64,000 nucleotides of DNA from Nocardioides sp. TF02-7 (GTDB taxonomy: Bacteria; Actinomycetota; Actinomycetes; Propionibacteriales; Nocardioidaceae): NCBI RefSeq assembly GCF_022437945.1, contig NZ_CP092535.1:2232001-2296000 (forward strand), read 5' to 3'. Made by a program: the position numbers and the translations under genes. The first letter of the stretch is position 1. Every line of letters begins with the position of its first letter. Shown here piece after piece: positions 17,957 through 28,000 of the stretch. The notes under the pieces are model-generated. The model made no database searches, had not been told where the DNA came from, and saw only the letters and a program-made list of their open reading frames with translations.

Positions 17957-19015
17957 ATGGTCGAGCCGCTTCCCCATGTGCGTGAGATCCCGCCGTACGT
18001 CCCGGGGAAGCCGCCGGCGCCGCGGCCGGGTGTGACGGTCTTCAAGCTGTCGTCGAACGAGAACCCGTACCCGCCGTTGCCCGGGGTGGTCGAGGCGGCG
18101 GAGCGGGCGGTGGCGCAGATGAACCGCTACCCCGACATGGGCTGTGCCGACCTCTACGACGCGCTGGCCGAGCGGCTCGGGTTCCCGGTCGAGCAGATCG
18201 CGGCGGCGACGGGGTCGGTGGCGCTGATCTACCACCTGCTGACGGCCTACTGCGGGCCCGGCGACGAGGTGGTCCACGCCTGGCGGTCGTTCGAGGCGTA
18301 CCCGATCGCGGTCACCGCTGCCGGCGCCACCGGGGTGACGGTGCCGGTGACCGAGGACGGTCGGCACGACCTGCCCGCGATGCGGGCGGCGATCACCGAG
18401 CGGACGCGGGTGCTGATGCTGTGCACCCCCAACAACCCGACCGGGCCGGCGCTGCGGCACAGCGAGGTCGCGGAGCTCGTCGCCTCGGTGCCCGAGCACG
18501 TGCTGGTGGTCCTCGACGAGGCCTACCACGAGTTCGTGCGGATGGACGACGCCCTCGACGCGCCGGCCCTGCTGCGGCGGCACCCCAACGTGGTGCTGTT
18601 CCGCACGTTGTCGAAGGCGTACGGCCTCGCCGGGCTGCGGGTCGGGTACGCCGTCGCCGCGCCGGAGGTCGCCGGTGCCCTGCGCGCCGTCTCGTTGCCG
18701 TTCGGCGTGTCCGCCGTGGCGCAGGCCGCGGCCGTGGCGTCGCTGGCGGCGGAGGACGAGCTGATGAAGCGCGTCGAGGCGCTGGTCGCCGAGCGTGACC
18801 GGGTGGTCGCCGGCATCGCCGACGCGGGCTGGAGCGTGCCGGAGCCGCAGGGCAACTTCGTCTGGTTCGCCACCGGCGAGCGGACGCCGGCGTTCGTCGC
18901 CGCCGCCGAGGAGGCCGGCCTGACCGTGCGGCCGTTCGCGGGCGAGGGCGTGCGGGTCACCATCGGCGAGCCGGAGGCCAACGACCGGCTGGTCGCGCTG
19001 CTCCGAGACCTCTGA
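17957..19015 (+). CDS. Histidinol-phosphate/aromatic aminotransferase (HisC/Pat type)
   Basis: A complete 352-residue fold-type I PLP enzyme from the ATG at 17957. Landmarks are KLSSNENPYPPLPGV near the N-terminus, NRYPDMGCADLYDAL, CTPNNPTGPAL, DEAYHEF and RTLSKAYGLAGLRVGYA with the PLP lysine. The PLPGV/MGCADL wording is closer to Pat (phenylalanine aminotransferase) than to classical HisC. It would transfer an amino group to an aromatic 2-oxoacid or imidazole-acetol phosphate. It is not in a his operon here, which also favours Pat. The open frame extends upstream into repeat array 4, but this ATG follows the array and matches the family start. Confidence 0.85.
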   Translation: MVEPLPHVREIPPYVPGKPPAPRPGVTVFKLSSNENPYPPLPGVVEAAERAVAQMNRYPDMGCADLYDALAERLGFPVEQIAAATGSVALIYHLLTAYCGPGDEVVHAWRSFEAYPIAVTAAGATGVTVPVTEDGRHDLPAMRAAITERTRVLMLCTPNNPTGPALRHSEVAELVASVPEHVLVVLDEAYHEFVRMDDALDAPALLRRHPNVVLFRTLSKAYGLAGLRVGYAVAAPEVAGALRAVSLPFGVSAVAQAAAVASLAAEDELMKRVEALVAERDRVVAGIADAGWSVPEPQGNFVWFATGERTPAFVAAAEEAGLTVRPFAGEGVRVTIGEPEANDRLVALLRDL

Positions 19016-19052
19016 GCCACTACCTTGTGTCCCTAAGCCCGCCCCGCCGAGG

Positions 19053-20087
19053 ATGAAGTTGTCCGGCACCACGCCCCACCAGCCCGGCTGGTACCCCGAC
19101 CAGAACGGCGTCGTCCGGTGGTTCGACGGCTCGTCCTGGACCGACCACGTGCAGACGGGAGCCGGGTCGCCCGAGGAGCCGACCCGGGCGCCGGGTGCCG
19201 ACCCCGGGCCCCCGACCGCGCCGCTCGCCCAGCAGGGGCCGGGGCAGTACGGCGGCGGGCAGCAGCAGCCGTACGGCGCGGTGCCGCCCCCGCCGCCCTA
19301 CCCCGGCGCACCGGGCGCCCCCGGTGGGCCGGGCGCCGGCGCGCCGGGCACCCCCGGCGGTCCGCCGCCGTGGCAGCCCGGCCAGCCGGGTCAGCCGGGT
19401 CAGCCGTGGCAGCCGCCGGCGGGCGGCGGCAACCGCAAGGGGCTGCTCGTCGTCCTGGCCGTCGTTGGTGCCGTGGTGCTCATCGCGCTGGTCGCGGTCG
19501 GCGCCTGGGCCCTCACGCGCGACGACGGTGACGACGGCGGTGGCGGCAGCGGGAGCGACAGCTCGCTGCCGGACGAGACGCCCGAGGAGGTCGCCGAGCA
19601 GTTCTTCGAGGCCACCAACGCGCAGGACTGCGACGCCGCTCTCGAGCTGGTGACCGACCGGGTGCTCGAGGAGGAGGGCGACTGCGACTTCGGTGAGGAG
19701 ATGCCGCCGGACCTCGACTACGAGGTCCAGGAGGCCGAGATCGACGAGGACGAGGAGACGGCGCGGGTGCCGGTCGACGTCAGCGTCGTCGGCACGACGT
19801 CCACCGTCGTCCTGCAGATGGTCGTCGAGGACGACCGGTGGAAGATCGACGACGTCGCGGACGAGGACGACGGCGCCCAGCCGAGCGCGGAGTCCTCGCC
19901 GCTCGACCCCACGAGCGTGGTGCCTCCCACCGACCTCCCGACCGACATCCCGACGGACTTCCCCACCGACTTCCCGACCGACCTCACCGACCTGCCGTCG
20001 TTCCCGACCGACTTCCCCACCGATCCCGAGGACTGGGAGAGCTGGGCCTCCGACTACGTCAGCAGCCTGCTGAGCCCCAGTCCCTGA
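19053..20087 (+). CDS. DUF2510 single-pass membrane protein with proline-rich and DFPT-repeat regions
   Basis: 344 residues. Residues ~10-30 form a DUF2510 domain (PGWYPDQNGVVRWFDGSSWTDHV). A long Pro/Gly/Gln region with collagen-like GQPGQPGQP follows, then one transmembrane helix at ~130-150, an acidic linker, and an extracytoplasmic DUF4878/NTF2-like domain (ETPEEVAEQFFEATNAQDCDAALELVTDRV ... DDRWKIDDV). The C-terminus carries TDxPTDFPTDFPT repeats. The function is unknown. The next gene has the same plan and the one at 22149 a related plan, suggesting a locally amplified envelope family. Confidence 0.75.
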   Translation: MKLSGTTPHQPGWYPDQNGVVRWFDGSSWTDHVQTGAGSPEEPTRAPGADPGPPTAPLAQQGPGQYGGGQQQPYGAVPPPPPYPGAPGAPGGPGAGAPGTPGGPPPWQPGQPGQPGQPWQPPAGGGNRKGLLVVLAVVGAVVLIALVAVGAWALTRDDGDDGGGGSGSDSSLPDETPEEVAEQFFEATNAQDCDAALELVTDRVLEEEGDCDFGEEMPPDLDYEVQEAEIDEDEETARVPVDVSVVGTTSTVVLQMVVEDDRWKIDDVADEDDGAQPSAESSPLDPTSVVPPTDLPTDIPTDFPTDFPTDLTDLPSFPTDFPTDPEDWESWASDYVSSLLSPSP

Positions 20088-20191
20088 CGACCCGCTCCCG
20101 GATCGGTGTTTGCCGGGCGCCGTCGCGTGCGATGATTCCGGCGCTTGCCGCCTGACCCGGCGGCCCGAGAACCCCGAGGAACGGAGCGCCC

Positions 20192-21114
20192 ATGTCCACG
20201 ACCCCTCCCGGCTGGTACCCCGACGGCCAGGGCGGCCAGCGCTGGTGGGACGGCAACCAGTGGACCGAGCACACCCAGCCGGCGCCGGGCGGCTCGCCCG
20301 CGGCGCCGTCCGGGCCCTCCGCCCCGGGTGTCCCGGGTGCCGACCTGCCGACGCAGGTCGCCCCCAACCGCGCGGCGGACTACCCCGCCCAGCCCCAGCA
20401 GTCGCCGTACGGCGCCCCGGGCGCCGGCCAGCCGGGCCAGCCCCATCAGCCCGGCCAGCCCGGCCAGCCGCCGTTCGGGCAGCAGGGCCAGTCGCCCTAC
20501 GGCCAGCCCGGTCAGCCCGGTCAGCCTGGTCAGCCGCCGTTCGGCGGCGGCGGATATCCCGGTCACCCCGGCCAGCCCGGCGGTAGCGGCGGCAGCGGCG
20601 GCAAGGGAAGCTGATCGCCCTCCTCGGCGGCGGCGCCGCGGTGCTGCTGGTCGTGCTGCTCCTCATCGGTGCGTTCGTGTGGCCGGGGTTCCTCGGAGGC
20701 GGCAGCCCGGAGGACGTCGCGCAGGACTACCTCGACGCGTCGGCCGACGGCGACTACGAGGAGGTGTGCGACCTCGCCTCGGAGAAGAGCCTGGAGGAGG
20801 ACTTCGAGGAGTACGACGTCGACAACTGCGGCGACTACTTCGACGCGCTCGAGGAGGACTCCGACTCCGGCTTCGACCGTGACGAGCTCGAGCAACTGCA
20901 GGAGGACTTCGACGTCAGCCACGAGCTCGGCGACGTCGACGAGAAGGAGGAGACCGCGGTCGTGTCGTTCACCCAGACCGTCGAGTACACCGGTGACGAC
21001 GAGTCGATCGCCGAGGCCTTCGGCGACTCCGAGGAGAGCGAGGGCGAGGTCCACCTCGTCAAGGAGGACGGCGACTGGAAGGTCGACCTCGACAAGACGA
21101 CGGACGCCTTCTGA
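20192..21114 (+). CDS. DUF2510 single-pass membrane protein, paralogous plan, one frameshift
   Basis: About 307 residues. The N-terminal DUF2510 (PPGWYPDGQGGQRWWDGNQWTEH) leads into GQPGQP-rich sequence, then a transmembrane helix (ALLGGGAAVLLVVLLLIGAFV) and an acidic NTF2/DUF4878-like domain (SPEDVAQDYLDASADGDYEEVCDLASEKSL ... EDGDWKVDL). The frame breaks at about 20606 (AAGGGAAGC). The second half needs one missing base restored there, unlike most breaks in the window, which are extra bases. Without correction the protein would stop just before its membrane anchor. Confidence 0.7.
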
Positions 21115-21160
21115 CGGCCCGGACCGGCCGGCACGCCACGTCGACTCCGGACGACGCCCG

Positions 21161-22090
21161 GTGACCCGCTCGGCGCTGGCGGCGTTGGCGGTCGTGCTGG
21201 CGACGCTGCTGGTGCCGGCGGCGGTCACGGCGTCCTGGCTGTCGCTGCGGGTCGAGGACACCGACGCCTACGTCGACACCGTCGCGCCACTGGCCGACGA
21301 CCCGGTGCTGCGCCGCGAGCTCGGCGACCGGGTCACCGAGGCGGCGGTCGGCCGGCTGCGGTCGGCGGTCCCGCCCGGGCTCGCCGGCTCCCTGGAGGCG
21401 ATGGTCCGTTCGACCACCGCGTCGGTGGTCGAGAGCCCCGCCTTCCCGGAGTTCTGGCGGCAGGCGAACGCCGACGTGCACGAGCAGTTCCTCGCCGTCG
21501 TGCACGAGCGCCCTGACACCGACACGGACATCGACACCGACACCGACACCGCCGACACCGGCGGCTGGGTGACCGTGGACCTGCGCCCGCTGGTCGAGCA
21601 GGTGCTCCGCACCTATGCCGCCGACAACGGCCTTCCCGAGGGCCTGGTGCGTGCTCCGGAGCTGCGGGTGCCCGTGCTGCCGGAGTCGAGGCTGGTCGAG
21701 GCGCGGGGCGGCTACCGGGCGCTGGAGGGCCTGGCGTTCTGGCTGCCGCTCGGCTGGGCCGCCCTGGTCGCCCTCGCCGTGGTCGTCGCCCGTGGGATGC
21801 GCGGTCGGCTCCGCACGGCAGCGGCCGCGGCGGCCGGCGCGGCGCTGGGCGCCGCGCTGCTGCTGCCGCTCACCGACGTCGGCGCCGACCTGGTCGTCGA
21901 CCGGGCGGGCGCCGACCAGCGCGACCTGGTGCGGCTCGTCGTGGAGGTCGTGGCGGGCACGCTCGACGACACCGCGCGCTGGGTCGCGGTCGGAGGCGGG
22001 GTGACGGCCGCCGTCCTCCTGGTCGTCTCGCTGGTCGTCCCCGCCCGTGGCGGCCGGCGCAGCCGGCCGGCTGAGAACTTTCATCCCTAG
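21161..22090 (+). CDS. Multi-pass membrane protein of unknown function
   Basis: 309 residues from a GTG. An N-terminal hydrophobic anchor (ALAALAVVLATLLVPAAVTASWL) is followed by a ~180-residue extracytoplasmic region (VEDTDAYVDTVAPLADDPVLRRELGDRVTEAAV), with a short DTDTDID acidic repeat in the middle, then three C-terminal helices. The domain resembles actinobacterial proteins described only as conserved membrane proteins. It lies between two proline-rich single-pass proteins on the same strand, with gaps of about 50 bp, and may share their transcript. Confidence 0.65.
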   Translation: MTRSALAALAVVLATLLVPAAVTASWLSLRVEDTDAYVDTVAPLADDPVLRRELGDRVTEAAVGRLRSAVPPGLAGSLEAMVRSTTASVVESPAFPEFWRQANADVHEQFLAVVHERPDTDTDIDTDTDTADTGGWVTVDLRPLVEQVLRTYAADNGLPEGLVRAPELRVPVLPESRLVEARGGYRALEGLAFWLPLGWAALVALAVVVARGMRGRLRTAAAAAAGAALGAALLLPLTDVGADLVVDRAGADQRDLVRLVVEVVAGTLDDTARWVAVGGGVTAAVLLVVSLVVPARGGRRSRPAENFHP

Positions 22091-22148
22091 GGCGGGTTTC
22101 CGCGCAATCCCGGTTTGCGACGGGCCGCCCGGACCTACGCTCACCTCC

Positions 22149-22991
22149 GTGAGCGACCAGTACCCCCGTCCCGGCCAGCCCGGGGAGCAGCCCCCGACCC
22201 AGATCGCCGGTGGCGGCGTGCCGCCCCAGCCGGGGCAGCCCCCGCAGCAGCCGGGCTACCCCCAGCAGGGTGGCTATCCGCAGCAGCCGGGCTACCCGCA
22301 GCAGGGCGGCTACCCCCAGCAGGGTGGCTACCCGCAGCAGGGCGGCGCGCCGTACGGCGGGGGCTCGGGCGGCGGCTTCCCGCCGCCTGGTGCGGGTGGT
22401 CCGGGTGGTCCCGGGTTCCCCGCCCCGCCGACCGGTGGTGGCGGGAAGCGCACCGGGGTGGTCGTCGGCGTGCTGCTCGCCGTGCTCGCGATCGTCGTGG
22501 GCGCGGTGGTGGTCACCGGCCTGGTGACCGACTGGTTCGGGCTGGCCGACGAGGACCCGAAGACCAAGCGGACCGTGACCGCGACGGTCACCGCGTCGCC
22601 GACGGAGCCCGACGCGCCCGAGGACCCGCCGGAGGACACCCCGGACGACACCCCCGACGTGGACGCGCCGACGGAGGACCCGACGATCACCGCGCAGGCG
22701 TTCTTCAGCTCGATCATCTCCAGCGACTGCCTGGCCCTCGAGGGCCTGTCGACCCCCGAGTTCTTCGCGCGCGAGTTCGGCGACCAGGCCGGCTGCGAGG
22801 AGGCGGCGGGCCTGCCCTCGATGACCGAGGTCACCTACGACTTCGAGGAGCCGATCGTCGGCGAGGGCCGCGCCGACGTGGCGGCCGTCGTCACCAACAC
22901 CGAGACCGGTGCGGGTGGCACCGCCACCTGGGAGCTGGTCGCCTCCGGCGACACCTGGCTGGTCGACGGGTTCACCTTCCTCGAGAGCTAG
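22149..22991 (+). CDS. Proline/glutamine-rich single-pass membrane protein with NTF2-like C-terminal domain
   Basis: 280 residues from a GTG. Residues ~5-75 hold PQQGGYPQQ-type repeats (about six), then a Gly/Pro stretch, one transmembrane segment (RTGVVVGVLLAVLAIVVGAVVVTGL), a Thr/Pro/Asp linker, and a soluble domain with two Cys (FFSSIISSDCLALEGLSTPEFFAREFGDQAGCEEA) that could form a disulfide outside the cell. The ending DTWLVDGFTFLES is typical of NTF2-like lipoproteins. It lacks the DUF2510 domain of the two related genes upstream. The function is unknown. Confidence 0.7.
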   Translation: MSDQYPRPGQPGEQPPTQIAGGGVPPQPGQPPQQPGYPQQGGYPQQPGYPQQGGYPQQGGYPQQGGAPYGGGSGGGFPPPGAGGPGGPGFPAPPTGGGGKRTGVVVGVLLAVLAIVVGAVVVTGLVTDWFGLADEDPKTKRTVTATVTASPTEPDAPEDPPEDTPDDTPDVDAPTEDPTITAQAFFSSIISSDCLALEGLSTPEFFAREFGDQAGCEEAAGLPSMTEVTYDFEEPIVGEGRADVAAVVTNTETGAGGTATWELVASGDTWLVDGFTFLES

Positions 22992-23020
22992 GCCGTCCCG
23001 GCCGACCGTAGGCTGGGCCC

Positions 23021-23990
23021 ATGGGCGAGACGGGCGGCAAGCAGGGGACCTACGTCACCGAGGGCAAGTCCTTCGAGCGGGACATGAACTACGTCCCCGA
23101 CCGGATCACCAAGGACGGTCGCCGACCCGAGCACGGCCCGGTCGCGGGCGAGCTGTGGCCGGTCGAGCCCGGCCGCTACCGGCTGGTCGCGGCCAAGGCC
23201 TGCCCCCTGGGCCAACCGCGCGATCATCGTGCGCGGCCTGCTCGGGCTCGAGGACGTCATCTCCCTCGGCCTGTGCGGGCCCACGCACGACGAGCGCAGC
23301 TGGACGTTCGACCTCGATCCCGGCGGCAAGGACCCCGTGCTCGGGATGGAGCGGCTGCAGGAGGCCTACTTCCGGCGGTTCCCCGGCTACCCGCGGGGGA
23401 TCACCGTCCCCGCCGTCGTCGAGGTCGCCACCGGCAAGCTGGTGACCAATGACTTCCCGTGGATCACCCACGACTTCTTCCACGAGTGGCGCGAGTTCCA
23501 CCGCCCCGACGCCCCCGACCTGTGGCCGGCCGACCTCCGCGAGGAGATGGAGGAGGTGATGGAGCGGGTCTTCACCGAGGTCAACAACGGCGTCTACCGG
23601 TGCGGGTTCGCCGGCTCGCAGCGCGCCTACGACCGGTCCTACGACCGGCTGTTCGCGGCGCTGGACTGGCTCGAGGAGCGGCTCGCCGACCGGCGCTACC
23701 TGATGGGTGACCGGCTCACCGAGGCCGACGTCCGGCTGTTCACGACGCTGGCCCGCTTCGACGCCGTCTACCACGGCCACTTCAAGTGCAACCGGCAGAA
23801 GCTCACCGAGCTGCCGAACCTGTGGGCCTACGCCCGCGACCTCTACCAGACGCCCGGGTTCGGAGAGACGATCGACTTCGACCAGATCAAGGCGCACTAC
23901 TACGTCGTGCACGCCGACATCAACCCGACCCGGATCGTCCCGAAGGGCCCGGACCCGGCCGCCTGGGACGAGCCGCACGGCCGGGGGTAG
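23021..23990 (+). CDS. Xi-class glutathione transferase (glutathionyl/mycothiolyl-hydroquinone reductase-like), one frameshift
   Basis: About 322 residues. The corrected active site is ACPWANRAIIVRGLLG, the CPWA motif of the ECM4/YqjG family, with Cys as nucleophile. TVPAVVEVATGKLVTND, NNGVYRCGFAGSQ and the family-specific end HYYVVHADINPTRIVPKGP support the call. In proteobacteria and fungi these enzymes reduce glutathionyl-hydroquinones; in an actinobacterium the thiol partner may be mycothiol, which is inference. One extra C at about 23207 (TGCCCCCTGG) breaks the frame exactly in the active-site motif. The CDF exporter gene starts five bases after its stop. Confidence 0.85.
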
Positions 23991-23994
23991 CGGC

Positions 23995-24916
23995 GTGGGT
24001 GCCGGCCACGGGCACGGGCACGGGGCGGCCCGCTCGGCCGACCGGCGCCGGCTGCGCTGGGTGCTGGTCGTCACCGGCACCGTGCTGGTCGTCGAGGTCG
24101 TCGGGTGGTGGGTGACCGGCTCGCTCGCGCTGCTCGCCGACGCCGGCCACATGGCGACCGACGCGGGCGCGGTGGTGCTCGCGCTGAGCGCGTCGTACGT
24201 CGCGTCCCGGCCGGGCGGCGCCCGGTCGACGTTCGGCAACCACCGCGTCGAGGTCGTCGCCGCGCTCGCGAACGGGGTCGTGCTGCTCGGCGTGTGCGGC
24301 TACCTCGCGGTCGCCGGGGTCCGCCGGCTCGCCGAGCCGGGGACGGTCGACGGGCGCGCGATGGTCGGGTTCGCCGTCGTCGGCTTGCTGGCCAACGCCG
24401 TGTCGCTCGTGCTGCTCTCGCGGGGGCGACACCTCCTCGCTCAACCTGCGCGGCGCGCTCAACGAGGTGTTCGCCGACCTGCTCGGGTCGGTGCTCGCCG
24501 TGGCCGCGGGCGCGGTGATCTGGGTGTGGGGCTGGGAGCGGGCGGACGCGGTCGCCTCGCTGGTGATCGCCGCCATGGTGGTGCCCCGCGCGCTGCTGCT
24601 CGTGCGCGACGCCGGCCGGGTGCTGCTCGAGCACGCGCCCGCCGAGCTCGACCTCGACGACGTGCGCCACCACCTCTCGCACGCCCCGGGCGTCGTGGGC
24701 GTGCACGACCTGCACGCGTGGACGATCACCAGCGGCCTGACCAGCCTCTCCGCGCACGTGACCGTCGAGGACGCGGTGCTCGCCGAGCGCGGGGTCGGCG
24801 CCGTCCTCGACGCGCTCGGCGACTGCGTGGCCACGCACTTCGACGTCCGGCACACCACCTTCCAGGTCGAGCCGGAGAGCCACCTGGCCCACGAGGACCT
24901 CGGCGAGATGCACTGA
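23995..24916 (+). CDS. Cation diffusion facilitator (CDF) metal exporter, CzcD/ZitB-like, one frameshift
   Basis: About 306 residues from a GTG. A His-rich N-terminus (GHGHGHG) and six transmembrane segments surround the metal-site pairs LADAGHMATDAGAVV (HxxxD) and NEVFADLLGSV. In the second pair the usual His is Glu here. The cytoplasmic C-terminal domain has VVGVHDLHAWTITSGLTSLSAHV. The protein exports Zn2+ or a similar divalent cation in exchange for protons. One extra G at about 24423 (CGCGGGGGCGAC) breaks the frame in the loop before helix 5. It begins five bases after the glutathione transferase gene, so they share a transcript. Confidence 0.8.
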
Positions 24917-24957
24917 CCCGGTTGTCCAGGTGCACGAACCGAGTCCAGCATGTGAAC

Positions 24958-24983
24958 ACTTTTGACGAGGACTCGACAAAAGT
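24958..24983. promoter_or_regulatory. Inverted repeat upstream of the large secreted protein gene
   Basis: ACTTTTG and CAAAAGT are separated by 12 bp in an A/T-richer stretch, 63 bp before the ATG at 25046. It could be an operator for a sugar-responsive regulator, or a terminator-like hairpin of the CDF gene. The evidence is symmetry and position only. Confidence 0.4.
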
Positions 24984-25045
24984 CGGCGACTTGGCGACAC
25001 AATCGCCTCCGGTGTGACACGCGTCACCCGTCGGAAGGAGTCCCG

Positions 25046-28000
25046 ATGTCCCGAGGTCGTTCCCGCCACAAGATCGGCATGGTCGGTGTTCTCGCCGCCG
25101 CCCTGGGAGGCACCGCCCTGGCGATGGTCGGCGCGGCACCGGCCACGGCGGCGGTGCCGCCGGGCGACGAGCCGGGCGTCACCCAGCGCGTCTTCCAGGT
25201 GCCCTACGACCTCGAGGCGCTGTGCGTCCTCAAGGCCGGTCAGACGCCCAACGTCGACGTGCTGAAGCCGACGATCGACTGGAGCACGGCGGCGGACTTC
25301 GGCGGCTTCGAGGACAAGTTCATCAGCCAGGCGCTGGCCAACCTCAGCATCGAGCAGGGCGGCACCTACGAGTTCCGCCTGATCAGCGACGACGGCTCCC
25401 GGCTCTCGATCGACGGCGAGGTCGTCATCGACCACGACGGCCTGCACGGCGCCGACCCCAAGGACGGCACGGTCGACCTCACCGCCGGCGTCCACGAGCT
25501 GTTCGTCGAGCACTTCGAGGCGGGCGGCGGCCAGCAGCTCACGCTGCAGTGGAGGAAGCCGGGCGACGCGGCGTTCAGCCTGGTCCCCACCAGCGTGCTC
25601 TCGACCGAGGCCGACGTCACCCGGGTCGTCGCGCCCGGCAACAAGGAGTGCGAGGGCGAGCTCGACTCGCCCGGCGACGGCCTCCAGCTCGACGCCGTCA
25701 ACCCGGCGTACGACCTCACCGACCTGCGGCCCGCCGGCTTCGAGCCGCAGGTGACCGGTCTCGCCTGGGAGGGCGAGGACCTGCTAGTCCTCACCTGGGG
25801 CGGCACCGGCGACCCCGTCGACCAGACCGCGACCGGCGAGCTCTACCGGCTCTCCGGCGTCCAGGAGGCCGAGAGCCCCGACGACGTGACGGTCACCCGG
25901 CTCACCGGTGACCTCCGGGAGCCGATGGGCGTGCTCGCCGTCGACACCGACGGCAACGACGAGACCGAGATCTACATCTCCGAGAAGGACCAGCTGACCC
26001 GGCTCGTCGACGGCAACGGCGACGGCGACTACCTCGACTACACGGGCGACGGCCCCGACCAGCAGGAGGCCGTCGCCACCTGGCCTTACGGCGGGAACTT
26101 CCACGAGTTCGCGTTCGGCCTGCTCTACCGCGACGGCAAGTTCCTGCTCAACCTGTCCGTCGCCATCGACTACGGCGGCAACACGACCAACCCGCAGCCG
26201 GCCGAGGACCGCGGCACCCATGTGACCGTCGACCCCGAGACCGGTCAGGTCGACTACGTCGCGGGCGGCCTGCGCACCCCCAACGGGCTGACCTTCGGCC
26301 CCGAGGGCGACGTCTTCATCACCGACAACCAGGGCGGCTGGCTCCCGGCGTCCAAGCTGGTGCACGTCAAGCCGGGCCGGTTCTTCAACCACTACACCAA
26401 CCCGGCCGGCCCGTTCGACGACGAGCCGGTCACCAAGCCGGTGCTGTGGCTGCCGCAGAACGAGATCGCCAACTCGCCGAGCACCCCGGTGATGATCCCG
26501 GACGGCCCGTTCCAGGGGCAGCTGTGGATCAGCGACGTCACCTACGGCGGCATCCAGCGCGCCTTCCTCGAGAAGGTCGACGGCGAGTACCAGGGCGCGG
26601 TGTTCCGGATGACCCAGGGCCTCGAGGCCGGCGTCAACCGGCTCCTGCTCGGCCCCGACGGCTCCATCTACGCGGGCGGCCTCGGCGCCGGCGGCAACTG
26701 GGGCCAGGCCGGCAAGCTCAGCCACGGCCTGCAGAAGCTGACGCCCAACGGGTCGACGACGTTCGAGATGAAGTCGATGGAGGTCGTCGAGGGCGGCTTC
26801 GAGGTCACCTACACCGAGCCGCTCTCGGAGGAGACGCTCACCGACCTCGCCGACAAGTACGTCGTCAAGCAGTGGGGCTACCGCCCGACCGTCCAGTACG
26901 GCGGCCCGAAGATCGGCGAGGAGACGCTCGACGTCACCTCGGCCACGGCCTCCGAGGACGGCACGACGGTCACCCTGCAGATCGACGGCCTGCGCCCGGA
27001 CCGCGTCGTCCACCTCCGCTCGCCGCGGCCGTTCTCCTCCGAGGCCGGGGAGACGCTGTGGAGCACCGAGGCGTGGTACACGCTCAACAGCTACCCCGGC
27101 TACGTCCCGCCGCCGGCCCCCGACGGCCTCTACGAGCTGGAGGACCAGGAGCTGCTCGGCGGCGCCAACCCGCAGACCGAGCACGCCGGCTACAGCGGCA
27201 GCGCCTACGTCGGCGGGTTCCAGGACCCGGGCGCGGGCGTGCGGACCCGGGTGACCGTCGAGTCCGGCGGCACCTTCGACCTGAGCCTGCGCTACACCAA
27301 CGGCCCGCACCCGTTCCAGGGCCCGAAGACCGTCACCCTCGAGGTCAACGGCGAGAGCGAGCAGATCACGCTGCCGTCGACGACCACGTGGCAGAACTAC
27401 TCGACGTTCCGGCACACGGTCGAGCTCGAGGCCGGGGAGAACGTCGTCGAGATCCGCCACGACGAGGGCGACGACGGCAACGTCAACCTCGACTTCCTCA
27501 AGCTGGTGCCCCAGGACGGCCTCCGCTACGAGGCGGAGGACGGGACGCTGGCCGGCGGCGCCAACGTGCAGACCGAGCACGCCGGGTTCTCCGGCGCCGG
27601 CTACGTCGGCGGCTACGAGAACGAGGGCGCGAGCACCGAGCTCACCGTCCACGCCTCGGCGGGCGGGGGAGCACCCGGTCGAGCTCGGCTACGCCAACGG
27701 CCCGCACCCGGCGCCCGGCCCCAAGACCATCACGCTCGAGGTCAACGGGTCCGCGCGGCAGATCACCCTGCCCAGCACCGGGGAGTGGAACCAGTACGGC
27801 ACCTGGACCGGCACCGTGCCGCTCCAGGTCGGCGAGAACGAGGTCGTCCTCCGGCACGGCCCCGAGGACCACGGCAACGTCAACCTCGACTACCTCGACG
27901 TCGGGCTCCCCGAGCCGGTGGAGTGCGACGACGAGGTCGACCCGAACGACACCTTCGACGGCGAGCGGCTCGACCCGTGCCGGTGGACGACGGTCCTCAA

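Noticed and set aside
20600..20615. Programmed -1 frameshift in the DUF2510 gene at AAGGGAAGC
   Set aside because: There is no true slippery heptamer, and the same kind of break occurs across the whole window, so sequencing error is simpler.
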